Positions 33,801 through 42,490 of a stretch of 64,000 bases of DNA are shown one piece after another. The notes beneath the pieces were generated by a model. The model did no database searches and was not told where the DNA came from. It saw nothing but the letters and a program-made list of their open reading frames with translations. The DNA lies in assembly GCA_937988775.1 (NCBI GenBank), contig CALKHP010000042.1, positions 3,892 to 67,891 on the forward strand, written 5' to 3'. The DNA is from an uncultured Alphaproteobacteria bacterium (GTDB taxonomy: Bacteria; Pseudomonadota; Alphaproteobacteria; Rhizobiales; Beijerinckiaceae). Each line of letters opens with the position of its first letter. The first letter of the stretch is position 1. The position numbers were made by a program, and so were the translations under genes.

Positions 33801-34471
33801 CGCGCGCTCCTGAGATGCTTGAACAAGGCCCGCCCGATGGCGATGCGGCCGAGATTGACGCTCTGGCACAGCACCAGATAGACGCCCGCCGCCACCACGA
33901 AGGTCTCGAAGAAGCGGAATGAGGTCGAGCCGATCGTCTGCATCCACGACGCGACATCCTCGACCGCGATCACCGAGGCCAGCGACGAGGCGAGGATCAC
34001 GGCGATGAACTGGTTGCCGAGCGGCGCATACACGATGCGGATGACCTGCGGAAACACGATATAGCGGAAGGCTTGCAGCCCGCTCATGCCCTGGGAAGCT
34101 GCGGCCTCGCGCTGACCGTGCGGGATGGCGATCAGCCCGGCACGCAGGATCTCGGCCATGTAGCCGGCGCTGTTCAGCGACAGGCCGATCAGGGCGGCGG
34201 TGAAGGATGACAGGCGCAAGCCGGTCTGGGGCAGGGCGAAATAGACGATATAGAGAATGACCAGCAACGGCGTGTTGCGCATCACCTCGACATAGGCCGC
34301 GCCGAGGAATCGCACCGGCATGGAGCGGCTCCGGCGCATCACCGCCACGCCCGCGCCGATCACCAGGCTGATGGCGATGCCCAGTAGCGACAGGTAGAGC
34401 GTGACAAGCGCTGCCTGCCACAACGTGCCGAGATAGGGATAGATGGTGCGCAAGGCGAAGGTGTATTGCAT
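33797..34471 (-). CDS. PAAT ABC permease
   Basis: A 224-residue permease of the same family, with VEVMRNTPLLVILYIVYFAL and the EAA loop PHGQREAAASQGMSGLQAFRYI. It is the first of the two permease genes, 69 bp after the binding-protein gene. The two permeases differ clearly in sequence, so this is not a recent duplication. Confidence 0.92.
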   Translation of the reverse strand: MQYTFALRTIYPYLGTLWQAALVTLYLSLLGIAISLVIGAGVAVMRRSRSMPVRFLGAAYVEVMRNTPLLVILYIVYFALPQTGLRLSSFTAALIGLSLNSAGYMAEILRAGLIAIPHGQREAAASQGMSGLQAFRYIVFPQVIRIVYAPLGNQFIAVILASSLASVIAVEDVASWMQTIGSTSFRFFETFVVAAGVYLVLCQSVNLGRIAIGRALFKHLRSAR

Positions 34472-34540
34472 CGCGCCCTCGTTAGGCTAGCCGGCCGGGT
34501 GGCGGGCATATGAAACGCCCGCCCGCCGGCCCGGTTCGCT

Positions 34541-35347
34541 CTAGAACTTGGCCTGGATCGTCGGCTGGTCGAAGCCGAACCATTTCTTGAACAGCCTGGC
34601 GTTGTCGCCGGTGGCGTTGAACTGGTGCACCCACAGGTTGATGACGCGGTACCAGTCGAAATCGCCGGCCGGCAGGCCGATGGCGATTTCGGCGCGGGCG
34701 AGGTCGCCCTCAAGCTGCTTGAGCTTGGCGGGATGATCCTTGATCGCCTGCGTGTTGTAGAAATTATCCTCGGCCATGGCATCGACCTGGCCGGAGAGCA
34801 GCGCGTTCAGCTCATCCGCCTGGGTGTTGAAGCGGACGATCTTCGCCTTCGGCAGGTTGGCCGGCACCGCATGCTCGGCCGTGCCGCCGCGCGAGATGGC
34901 GATGCGGGTCTCGGGCGTATCGAGTTCGGCGATCGTCTTGGCCTTGTTGTCCTCGCGCACCATCAGGCGCATCACCGTCACCAGATAGGGGTCGGTGAAG
35001 GCGACCGTGGTCGAGCGTTCGACGTTGCGCGTGAAATCGGCGATGGTGAGATCGACCTTATGCGTCTGCAGGGCGGTCACGCGGCTCGGAATGTCGCCGA
35101 CCACGAATTCCGGCTTGACCTTCAGCGCCGCGGCGATGCGCTTGGCGATGTCGATATCATAGCCTTCCGGCTCGCCGCTCGGCGTCACCTTGCTGTAGGG
35201 CGGCAGGCTGCCGAGCACGGCGATGCGCAGCGTGCCGCGCTGGATGACCTGTTGCAGGATGCTCGGCGTCTGCGCCTGGGCGCTGCCGGCCGCGAGCATG
35301 AGCGCGGCGGCCGCGAATGCGGTCTTCACCAAGGATAATCTTGCCAT
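34541..35347 (-). CDS. PAAT ABC substrate-binding protein
   Basis: A 268-residue periplasmic binding protein (SBP_bac_3 family). A signal peptide begins MARLSLVKTAFAAAALMLAA and ends in SAQA. The family start RGTLRIAVLGSLPPYSKVTP and GYDIDIAKRIAAAL follow. Start chosen at ATG 35347 because AGAGGAAA lies at good distance before it; GTG 35365 is possible. Relatives bind polar amino acids. The operon partner uxuA suggests that the ligand here may be a sugar acid or a related amino-sugar acid; this is inference. Confidence 0.9.
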   Translation of the reverse strand: MARLSLVKTAFAAAALMLAAGSAQAQTPSILQQVIQRGTLRIAVLGSLPPYSKVTPSGEPEGYDIDIAKRIAAALKVKPEFVVGDIPSRVTALQTHKVDLTIADFTRNVERSTTVAFTDPYLVTVMRLMVREDNKAKTIAELDTPETRIAISRGGTAEHAVPANLPKAKIVRFNTQADELNALLSGQVDAMAEDNFYNTQAIKDHPAKLKQLEGDLARAEIAIGLPAGDFDWYRVINLWVHQFNATGDNARLFKKWFGFDQPTIQAKF

Positions 35348-35394
35348 GAGCTGTTTCCTCTTCACGGCATCCGTTTCGTCGATGCCATTTCAGG

Positions 35395-35425
35395 ATACTT
35401 GTATACTAGAACGCAAAGCTGTCAA
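35395..35425 (-). promoter_or_regulatory. Promoter with GntR-type GTATAC palindrome
   Basis: On the minus strand a perfect TTGACA (35425-35420) is followed by the palindromic CTAGTATACAAG (35409-35398). Possible -10 elements are TATACA (14-bp spacing) or AAGTAT (19-bp spacing). The GTATAC core with flanking T/A is a common FCD-GntR operator form, and it would sit between or over the promoter elements. The regulator at 31663-32382 is the natural candidate to bind it. Confidence 0.5.
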
Positions 35426-35510
35426 GCAAGCGGCGCCCGGCCGGCGATCGCCGGCCCGCGCCGGCCGCGCCATAGGGTCTTGCGCCAGGCGCTTCAGCGC
35501 CGGTCGGAAC

Positions 35511-35551
35511 AAAAAAATCGAACCATCGCGAGCTGATCTGCTCGCGATGGT
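35511..35551 (-). terminator. Strong intrinsic terminator of the efe operon
   Basis: ACCATCGCGAGC (35522-35533) and GCTCGCGATGGT (35540-35551) form a perfect 12-bp stem with a 6-base loop. On the minus strand the stem is followed after 4 bases by seven T (35517-35511). It lies 57 bp beyond the stop of the last efe gene. Confidence 0.85.
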
Positions 35552-35607
35552 CCGATGAACTCGTTTGATAATTTAAGAGTGGGAAATCCGCGCCAGGCGG
35601 ATGCGCT

Positions 35608-36420
35608 CTAGTTCAGCCCGAGCTTGCCGCGCAGCGTCGACAGGTCTTCCGCCAGCGTGTTGACGGCGCTCGCCAGGATCTTGCGGTCGCCGTCGGTCAG
35701 CTTGTCATAGGACTGATAGCCCGCGCCATCCTTGTATTTGGCGAGCGTCGTGTCGACCGTGTCGAAATTATCCGCGACCTTCTTCACGAACGCTGCCTCG
35801 CTGTTTTCAAGCAGCGGGCGCACCAGCTCGAAAATCTTCTGCGAGCCGTCGAAATTGCCCTTGAAGTCCCACAGGTCGGTGTGGCTGTAGCGATCCTCCT
35901 CGCCGGAGATTTTCGTGGCAGCGACCTCTTCCATCAGCGCCGCCGCGCCGCCGACGACCTTTTCCGGCGGCAACGCCAGATCGGTGATGCGCTGGTGCAG
36001 CGTGGTCACGTCGGCCATCAGCTTGTCGGCGACCGGTGCCAGCCCTTCGGTGGAGTTTTGCGCCCACAAACCGTATTCGAGGCGGTGAAAGCCTTGGAAT
36101 TCCGGCGATTTTTCCGCCTTCTCGTAATCGTCGGCGCGTGAATCGATCGCCTTGTCGAGATCGCCGAACAGTTCCGCGATCGGCTCGATCGCCTCGTAGC
36201 TCATGCGTGTCGGTGCGAACAGGCGCTTGGCCGTGGCGATGTCGCCGGCCTTGACGGCGCTGGTAAAGGCCTTGGTGTCCGTGACCAGGGTCTGCAATTT
36301 CTCGGAGACGTAGATCTTGTAGGCGGCGATCGGCTCGACGAGATCGAGCGTCGCGGCGGCGGCCGGGCCGCAAAGAAACGCCGCGAGCGCGCCGGCGGCA
36401 AGCAGATGCTGTGGCTTCAT
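35608..36420 (-). CDS. Imelysin/EfeO-like M75 periplasmic protein
   Basis: A 270-residue periplasmic protein of the M75 (imelysin/EfeO) family with a signal peptide (MKPQHLLAAGALAAFLCGPA then AAA). The four-helix bundle follows directly, without the cupredoxin domain of EfeO. The metal motif HxxE is present in FHRLEYGLW. Start chosen at ATG 36420 with AGGAG 8 bp before it; ATG 36438 overlaps the efeB stop. It is the last gene of the efe operon and looks like a second, shorter iron-binding component (similar to EfeM proteins). Confidence 0.85.
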   Translation of the reverse strand: MKPQHLLAAGALAAFLCGPAAAATLDLVEPIAAYKIYVSEKLQTLVTDTKAFTSAVKAGDIATAKRLFAPTRMSYEAIEPIAELFGDLDKAIDSRADDYEKAEKSPEFQGFHRLEYGLWAQNSTEGLAPVADKLMADVTTLHQRITDLALPPEKVVGGAAALMEEVAATKISGEEDRYSHTDLWDFKGNFDGSQKIFELVRPLLENSEAAFVKKVADNFDTVDTTLAKYKDGAGYQSYDKLTDGDRKILASAVNTLAEDLSTLRGKLGLN

Positions 36421-36434
36421 GATAGGGCTCCTGT

Positions 36435-37751
36435 TCATGTCGGGGATGGGGCCGCGCGGGCCGCTTCGATCAGCGTGCGGCCGAGATAGTCGTCCGCGCT
36501 CTCGGCGCCGGGCAGCACGTAGAAATAGCCGCCGCCGACCGGTTTCAGATATTCCTCCAGCGGCTCGCCGTTCAGGCGCTTCTGCACCGTGATGAAGCCC
36601 GCTTCGAGGTCGGCCTGGTAGCAGATGAACAACAGGCCCATGTCGAGTTGGCCGGCCTTGTTGACGCCGTTGGAATAGTTGAACGGGCGCCGCAGCATCA
36701 GGTTGCGCGCGGTGCTCGGCGTGCGCGGATTGGCGAGCCGGATATGGGCATCGAGCGGCGTGACCCGGCCGTCGGGATCGCGCGCGTAATCGGGCACGTC
36801 GAACTCCGTCCTGCCGTCGAAGGGCGCGCCGCTCGCCTTGCGTCGGCCGAAAATATGCTCCTGCTCGCGCAGCGGCGTGCGGTCCCAGCGCTCGACGAAA
36901 TTGCGGATGATGCGCACCGCCTGATAGCTGCCGCGCACCGCCCAGCGCGGCTCGTCATCGCCCTCGCCGACCCAGACGACGCGCTGCATCAGTTTCGCGT
37001 CGCCGGCATCGGGATTGGCCGAGCCGTCATGGAACCCGAGGAAGTTGCGCGCGCTTTCGGCGCGGCCCTTGGCGGCGGCCGGCAGCACCGGCACCGTGCC
37101 TTCCTGCTTCCAGCGCAGCACCAGCGTGTCCGGCATCATCTTCACGATGTCGCGCAGCGCGTGGATGGTGGTGTCGGGCCGGTTGGCGCAGAATTGCAGC
37201 AGCAGGTCGCCGTGGCACAGCCGCGCCTCGAGCGCATCGTTGGAAAAGCGCGTCATGCGTTGCAGGCGGCGCGGCTTCAGGGGGCGCAGCCAGTCCCGGT
37301 CGGCGAACAGGGCATTGCCGAGGGAAACCGTCGCGGTCAGGTTGTCGGGCTCGATCACCGGCCCGAGAATGCCGGAATCGGCCGGCGGCAGCTTGGGGTC
37401 GAGTTCTGGCGGCATGCCGCCCTGCGTCAGGAAGGCCAGCCGTGCGCTGAGGGCGCGGAACATCGCCTCGAGCGCGTCGGGCGTGGTGGCGATGACATCG
37501 AACGCCGCCACCATGCCAGCCGCCGGGCGCGGCGTGGTGATGCCCTGCTGATGCTTGCCATAAAACGGCCAGCGCGCCTGCGCCGAGGCGTGCGCGTTCG
37601 GCGCATCGGTGACATGGCGCTGCGTGGGCGCGGTCTCGGCGTGCGCCGGTGCGGCGGCGAGCGCGCCGGTCGCGGCTGCGCTCATGCCGATCAGGAACTG
37701 GCGGCGCCGGTTGCTGCGGGAAGCGGATGGATCGTCGGACCTGCTCATCAT
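36435..37751 (-). CDS. efeB: Deferrochelatase/DyP-type peroxidase
   Basis: A 438-residue haem peroxidase exported by the Tat system: the N-terminus has SNRRRQFLIGMSAAATGAL followed by an Ala-rich hydrophobic stretch and AHA. The DyP signature GFHDGSANP (GXXDG) and the C-terminal FNYSNGVNKAGQLDMGLLF are clear. It oxidises ferrous iron or extracts iron from haem for uptake by EfeUO. The ATG at 37751 follows the efeO stop region directly, so it is in the same transcript. Confidence 0.93.
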   Translation of the reverse strand: MMSRSDDPSASRSNRRRQFLIGMSAAATGALAAAPAHAETAPTQRHVTDAPNAHASAQARWPFYGKHQQGITTPRPAAGMVAAFDVIATTPDALEAMFRALSARLAFLTQGGMPPELDPKLPPADSGILGPVIEPDNLTATVSLGNALFADRDWLRPLKPRRLQRMTRFSNDALEARLCHGDLLLQFCANRPDTTIHALRDIVKMMPDTLVLRWKQEGTVPVLPAAAKGRAESARNFLGFHDGSANPDAGDAKLMQRVVWVGEGDDEPRWAVRGSYQAVRIIRNFVERWDRTPLREQEHIFGRRKASGAPFDGRTEFDVPDYARDPDGRVTPLDAHIRLANPRTPSTARNLMLRRPFNYSNGVNKAGQLDMGLLFICYQADLEAGFITVQKRLNGEPLEEYLKPVGGGYFYVLPGAESADDYLGRTLIEAARAAPSPT

Positions 37752-37752
37752 G

Positions 37753-38937
37753 TCACCCTGGCGAAAGCCGCGCGGAGACCGTGTCGAGCGTGTCGGCAAG
37801 GTCGCGGAAATCTCCGGCGAGGGCGCGCCGGCCGGCGGCGTCCACGCGCTCATAGGACGGGTAGACGTCGCCGCTCTTGAGCGCCGCCAGCGCCTGGCGC
37901 ACGGCATCGACGCGGCCGTCGAGTTGTTTGGCGAGATCGGCCGCAGCGGTCGGGATCAGCGGGCGCACGAGCCGGGCCATTTTCGCGAGCCCGGCAAGAC
38001 TGGCGTCGAGATCGGCGAGATCGCTATGGGCATAGGCATTCTCGCCGCGCTCGATCCTGCCGTCGGCGAGCCGGCGCGCCAGGCGCGCGGCGCCCTGCGT
38101 GAGGTCGTCCGGCGCCAGCTTGACGGCGCCAAGGCGCGCCTTGAGCGTGGTGACGTCGGCGAGAAGCCTGTCGGCCGCCGGTTGCAGCCCCTCCGTCGTG
38201 TTGCCGGCAAACAAACCATATTCGATGCGGTGGAACCCGGTGAAGCCGGCATCCTGCTCGCGCTTCTCGAGATAGTCCGCCGCCGGATCGATGCTGTTCT
38301 GCAAGTCGGCCCAGCGTCCGGCAACGGCCGCGACCGCGCGATAGCCGGCGCGGGCCGGCGCATAGAGCGCGCGGGCGCGCGCGACATCGCCGCGCCGGAT
38401 GGCCGCGACGAGGTCTTGCGTCGCCGCTACCAGGGCACTGCCCTGCATGACCAGGAACACCTTGTATTCCGATAGCGGCCCGATGAACGCCTTCAGGTCG
38501 GGGCCGGCCGTCGCGGCGGCGTCGGAGGCGGCGGTCGCCGCCACCACCAGCTTGCCGCGCGGGTTCGACAGCAGGCCGCAGGTGATCTCGTAGGTGCCAG
38601 GCTTGAGCGAGGCCGTCAGCCGCTGCCGGAAGCCCGGCAGGATGTTCTCGCGCTCCTCGATCACCATGATGCCGTCGAGGATTTCCCATTCGACCGGGCG
38701 CTGCGAGGCGTTGTGGATCTCGAATACGTGCCGCCCGGCCGGCAGCGCCAGTTCGTTCGGCGTGCAGGCGCTCGCGCCGATCTCGACCCTGGTCGCGCCA
38801 TCCGCCGGCGCGGCCTGCTTGCTGATCGTGGCGTAGTAGAACAGGCCGCCGCTCGCCAGCACGAGCACGGCGGCCGCCGCGACGGCGAGCGGCATGGCGC
38901 GCGATGGCCGCGGCGCCGCGGATTTTTCGGTGCTCAT
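37753..38937 (-). CDS. efeO: Iron uptake component EfeO (cupredoxin + M75)
   Basis: A 394-residue protein. Residues about 15-37 form a membrane anchor or uncleaved signal, 45-135 a cupredoxin domain (RVEIGASACTPNELALPAGR through ITCGLLSNPRGKLVV), and 150-390 the M75 domain with HxxE in FHRIEYGLF. It binds iron in the periplasm and hands it to EfeU. Its ATG overlaps the efeU stop by 4 bp. The frame remains open for another 245 codons upstream, which is antisense-type noise across efeU. Confidence 0.92.
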   Translation of the reverse strand: MSTEKSAAPRPSRAMPLAVAAAAVLVLASGGLFYYATISKQAAPADGATRVEIGASACTPNELALPAGRHVFEIHNASQRPVEWEILDGIMVIEERENILPGFRQRLTASLKPGTYEITCGLLSNPRGKLVVAATAASDAAATAGPDLKAFIGPLSEYKVFLVMQGSALVAATQDLVAAIRRGDVARARALYAPARAGYRAVAAVAGRWADLQNSIDPAADYLEKREQDAGFTGFHRIEYGLFAGNTTEGLQPAADRLLADVTTLKARLGAVKLAPDDLTQGAARLARRLADGRIERGENAYAHSDLADLDASLAGLAKMARLVRPLIPTAAADLAKQLDGRVDAVRQALAALKSGDVYPSYERVDAAGRRALAGDFRDLADTLDTVSARLSPG

Positions 38938-39785
38938 GAGCCGGACCCGCGCGCCGGCACGGGCGCTCCGTGCCCTGCCGCCTGGCCATGCGGGCGCAGG
39001 AACAGGACCAGGCTGACGGCGAGGAAGCCGATATAGGCCGCGACCTCCCCGACCGCCGGCGCCTCCTGATAGTTGAACAGGCCCGACAGCACCGTTCCGA
39101 GCGGCCCGGACACCGGCAGGATGGCGCTCAGGTCGTAGGCGCGCTCCTGCAGCAGGTTCCAGAGGCCGGCTTCGTGCAGGCTGCGCAACGCGCTCGCCAG
39201 GATGCCGGCCGCGACGATCAGGATGAACACGCCGGTCCAGCGGAAGAAGCGGCGCAGGTTGAGATGCATGCCGCCGGCATAGATCAGATAGCCGATCGCC
39301 GTGGCCGTGATCAGCCCGGCGAGCGCGCCGAGCGGCGCCGCCGCGCCGGGGCTCTGCTCGAAGATCGCCAGCAGGAAGAACACCGATTCCAGCCCCTCGC
39401 GCGCCACGGCGAAGAACACCATGCCGACGAGGCCCCAGGCTGCCGCCGACGACGATGAAAACGCATCGTCGATCGCGTGCTGCAAGCCGGCCTTCATCGA
39501 GCGCGCCGCCTTGCGCATCCAGAACACCATCGAGACCAGCACGCAGACCGCGATCAGGCCGACGACGGCCTCGAACAGTTCCTGGCCCTTTTGCGGGAAT
39601 TCGGCGCTGATCAACTGCAACGCCGCGCCGGCGAGCAGCGAAACGGCGACGGCCAGCAGGATGCCGATCCACACGACCGGCATCCAGGCGGACCGTCCGG
39701 TCTGGCGGAGATAGCTTGCAATGATGCCGGTGATCAGAGCGGCTTCGAGCCCCTCGCGCAGCATGATCAGGAATGGTGCGAGCGT
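38934..39785 (-). CDS. efeU: Ferrous iron permease EfeU (FTR1 family), apparent ACG start
   Basis: A 283-residue, seven-helix iron permease. The two REGLE motifs are present (MLREGLEAALI and AREGLESVFF). Known EfeU proteins begin M-L-x-P-F-L-I-M-L-R-E-G; here the frame gives the same residues LAPFLIMLREG, but the codon at the expected initiator Met (39783-39785) is ACG. A strong GGGGGAGGGG lies 7 bp before it. The only ATG, at 39764, lacks a ribosome-binding site and would remove part of helix 1. So an ACG start, or a mutation or sequencing change of ATG, is likely. It is the first gene of the efeUOB-M75 operon. Confidence 0.88.
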   Translation of the reverse strand, partial: TLAPFLIMLREGLEAALITGIIASYLRQTGRSAWMPVVWIGILLAVAVSLLAGAALQLISAEFPQKGQELFEAVVGLIAVCVLVSMVFWMRKAARSMKAGLQHAIDDAFSSSSAAAWGLVGMVFFAVAREGLESVFFLLAIFEQSPGAAAPLGALAGLITATAIGYLIYAGGMHLNLRRFFRWTGVFILIVAAGILASALRSLHEAGLWNLLQERAYDLSAILPVSGPLGTVLSGLFNYQEAPAVGEVAAYIGFLAVSLVLFLRPHGQAAGHGAPVPARGSGS

Positions 39786-39945
39786 GTGAGAACCCCTCCC
39801 CCGAATGGCTCGGGTTGTACGGTGTCGGATGCGCTCACCTATAACGCCATGCCGGCGGATTCAACGCCTGATTTTTCAATTTATCTTTTAGAATCAATAC
39901 AATATAGGCGCCCAGCGTAATGATTTTCCAGCGGCAAACCGCTGT

Positions 39946-40959
39946 TCAGGCCGCCGCCTGATCGGGGTGCGGCCACAGATGGGCGAGAAACTGCGCCGCG
40001 CATTCCGCCCAGCTATAGGCAAGGGCACGCGCGCGGGCGTGCTCGCGCGGCACCGCGAGCGCGCCAAGCGCCGCCTCGCGCAGGTCCTCCGACAGCACGC
40101 CGCAGCGCGTCTCGCCGACAATGTCGCGCGGCCCGGTCACCGGATAGGCCGCGATCGGACAGCCGCTCGCCAGCGCCTCGAGCAGCACGTTGCCGAACGT
40201 ATCGCTGCGGCTGGGAAACACGAACACGTCGCTCGCCGCATAGAGCGCGGCCAATTCCTCGCCGGTGCGCAGGCCGAGGAAATGCACGGCGGGATAGCGC
40301 GCCTTCAGCCGGGCGAGGTCCGGTCCGTCGCCGACGACGACCTTGCTGCCCGGCAGGGCGAGATCGAGAAAGGCCGGCAGGTTCTTTTCCACCGCCACCC
40401 GGCCGAAGCTGAGGAAGATCGGCGACGGCAAGCCGAGATCGACCCTCTTTCGCGGATCGAACAGCACCGTGTCGACGCCGCGCGTCCATGGCCTGAGATG
40501 GGTGAAGCCTTTCGCCGCCAGTTCCGCCGCCAGCGACGGCGTCGCCACCAGCGTGCCGCATCCGGCATTGTGGAAGCGGCGCATGCAGGCATAGCCCCAG
40601 CTTTCCGGCACTGGCGTGCGGGCGCGCAGGAATTCGGGAAAGCGCGTGTGATAGCTGGTCGTGAAGCTGCGACCCTCGGCAAGGCAGGCGCGCCGCGCCA
40701 GCAAGCCGAGCGGCCCCTCGGTGGCGATATGGATGCAGTCAGGCGCAGCATCGGCGATCCGCCGCGCGATCTGGCGCGCGGAAGCGACCGCGAGCCTGAT
40801 TTCCGGATAGGATGGCAGCGCCACGCTCGGATAGCCTTCCGGCGTCAGGAACGTCACGTCGACGCCGCGCGCCTGCAGCGTCTCGCCGAGCTTCTCGAGC
40901 GTGCGCACCACGCCGTTGACCTGCGGGCGCCAGGCATCGGTGACGATGAGGATACGCAT
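39946..40959 (-). CDS. GT4-family glycosyltransferase
   Basis: A 337-residue GT-B glycosyltransferase. RILIVTDAWRPQVNGVVRTL at the N-terminus binds the acceptor, SFGRVAVEKNLPAFL starts the donor domain, and SRSDTFGNVLLEAL contains the E-x7-E donor motif. It resembles alpha-glycosyltransferases that modify diacylglycerol (mannosyl- or glucosyl-type). It lies 6 bp after the phosphoesterase gene on the same strand; this pair recurs in Rhizobiales, which suggests a shared role in membrane or envelope glycolipid synthesis. Sugar and acceptor are unknown. Confidence 0.85.
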   Translation of the reverse strand: MRILIVTDAWRPQVNGVVRTLEKLGETLQARGVDVTFLTPEGYPSVALPSYPEIRLAVASARQIARRIADAAPDCIHIATEGPLGLLARRACLAEGRSFTTSYHTRFPEFLRARTPVPESWGYACMRRFHNAGCGTLVATPSLAAELAAKGFTHLRPWTRGVDTVLFDPRKRVDLGLPSPIFLSFGRVAVEKNLPAFLDLALPGSKVVVGDGPDLARLKARYPAVHFLGLRTGEELAALYAASDVFVFPSRSDTFGNVLLEALASGCPIAAYPVTGPRDIVGETRCGVLSEDLREAALGALAVPREHARARALAYSWAECAAQFLAHLWPHPDQAAA

Positions 40960-40965
40960 CGCCGC

Positions 40966-41826
40966 CTACGCCGCGCGCCGCCGTCGCGGCACGAGCGCGA
41001 GCGCGTGCCGCTCGTTGAGCAGCCGGCTCCGTTCAGCCCAGCGGATGATCTCCATGCGCCCGTCCTCATGCTCGGCGACCGCGGTGCAGCTTTCGACCCA
41101 GTCGCCGGTATTGATATAGGTGAAACCGTCGAAATCGCGCATGGCGGCGCAGTGGATATGGCCGCAGATCACGCCGTCGACATTGTGGCGCCTTGCCTCG
41201 GAGGCCAGCGTTTCCTCGAACTTGCCGATGAAGCTGACGGCGTTCTTGACCTTCAGCTTGGCCCAGGCCGATAGCGACCAGTAGGAGAAGCCGAGCTTGC
41301 GCCGCACCAGGTTGATGCAGGCGCTGAGCCGGAGCGCGATCTCATAGGCCCCGTCGCCGAGATAGGCGAGCCAGCGCGCATGGCGCACGACGACGTCGAA
41401 AATGTCGCCATGGATGACGAGGTAGCGCCGGCCGTCGGCCGCCTCGTGCAGCGCCGTCTCGCGCAGCTCGATGCCGCCGAAATGCGTGCCGTAGAATTCC
41501 CTCAGGAATTCGTCGTGATTGCCGGGAATATAGATGATCCTGCTGCCCTTGCGCGCCTGGCGCAGCAATTTCTGCACGACGTCATTATGGCTTTGCGGCC
41601 AGTACCAGCCGGATTTCAGCCGCCAGCCATCGACGATGTCGCCGACCAGATAGATCATCTCGGCGTGATGGTGCTTCAGGAATTCGAGCAGCGCCCCGGC
41701 CTGGCTGCCGCGCGTGCCGAGGTGAACATCCGAGATGAACAGGGTCCGATAGTTTCGGACATGCGATGTGTCGGGCGAATCGCTGGTTGCGGCGCTGGTC
41801 ATGGCCGGCATATCGCCTGCTTTCAT
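40966..41826 (-). CDS. Calcineurin-like phosphoesterase, LpxH-type (UDP-2,3-diacylglucosamine diphosphatase family)
   Basis: A 286-residue metallophosphoesterase. The five metal motifs are visible: SDVHLGTRGS, GDIVDGW, GNHDEF, VIHGDIFD and GHIHCAAM. The domain is related to LpxH/LpxI-type enzymes, with the C-terminal helical insertion seen in the alphaproteobacterial branch. It may hydrolyse a UDP-sugar or lipid phosphate. Several in-frame start codons exist (GTG 41835, ATG 41826, and two more within 36 bp); I use ATG 41826. It is coupled with the glycosyltransferase gene downstream. Confidence 0.8.
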   Translation of the reverse strand: MKAGDMPAMTSAATSDSPDTSHVRNYRTLFISDVHLGTRGSQAGALLEFLKHHHAEMIYLVGDIVDGWRLKSGWYWPQSHNDVVQKLLRQARKGSRIIYIPGNHDEFLREFYGTHFGGIELRETALHEAADGRRYLVIHGDIFDVVVRHARWLAYLGDGAYEIALRLSACINLVRRKLGFSYWSLSAWAKLKVKNAVSFIGKFEETLASEARRHNVDGVICGHIHCAAMRDFDGFTYINTGDWVESCTAVAEHEDGRMEIIRWAERSRLLNERHALALVPRRRRAA

Positions 41827-41853
41827 GACAGGCACGTGATGCCGCCGACAGCC

Positions 41854-42303
41854 TCAGTCGGCGACGCCGTCCCGGCCCTCGATCGTCATCATGGTCGCGG
41901 TGAGCAGCGCGACGAGCTTTTCCTCGCCCGCCGTTTCGGAAACGACCTCCGTTTGCGCCAGGGTCAGCGTGCGCCCGGCCTTGATGACGCGGCCGCGCGC
42001 CACGAGGCGCTCGCCGGCGGCCGGCGCCACCAGGTTGATCTTGAATTCGGTGGTCAGCACGCCGGCGCCCGGCGCCATCAGGCTGAGCGCGGCATAGCCG
42101 GCGGCGCTGTCGGCGATCGCCGCCACCGCGCCGGCATGCACGAAACCGTGCTGCTGCGAGACGGCGGGCGTTGGCGCCAGCGCGATCTCGACGGCGCCGG
42201 GCTCGATGTGCAGGATCGATGCGCCGAGGGTCTTCATCAGCCCTTGCCTGTCGAAGCTCGCCTGGATGCGTGTTCGAAAGGCCGGGTCCTTCGCGGTCAG
42301 CAT
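41854..42303 (-). CDS. PaaI-family hotdog thioesterase
   Basis: A 149-residue hotdog-fold thioesterase that hydrolyses acyl-CoA esters. The family core HGFVHAGAVAAIADSAAGYAA contains the HGG-like loop (here HAG) and the catalytic Asp, and TTEFKINLVAPAAGERLVA follows. The start at ATG 42303 agrees with the usual length. It is a minus-strand gene, divergent from the SDR gene at 42491 and in line with the phosphoesterase gene, though a functional link between them is not apparent. Confidence 0.87.
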   Translation of the reverse strand: MLTAKDPAFRTRIQASFDRQGLMKTLGASILHIEPGAVEIALAPTPAVSQQHGFVHAGAVAAIADSAAGYAALSLMAPGAGVLTTEFKINLVAPAAGERLVARGRVIKAGRTLTLAQTEVVSETAGEEKLVALLTATMMTIEGRDGVAD

Positions 42304-42490
42304 GCGCACCTGTTGCCCTCGCTTGAGAATGTTCGCGTTTCCCGATCGGTAAGCCAAACGCGCGCGACGGCCAAGTCGTGACCGCCAAGCCGTGACCGCG
42401 CCGGTGTTTCGCCGGGGCAACAAAACGCACAGGCGTTTCCGTTCTGGCGATGGTACGGTGGCGGTCAGGCACTTGCTCGGGAGAGGTTTC

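Noticed and set aside
41738..41762. TCCGATAGTTTCGGACATG as a further operator of the GntR motif
   Set aside because: It lies inside the phosphoesterase coding region, has wrong spacing and does not contain the TTGT/ACAA arms.
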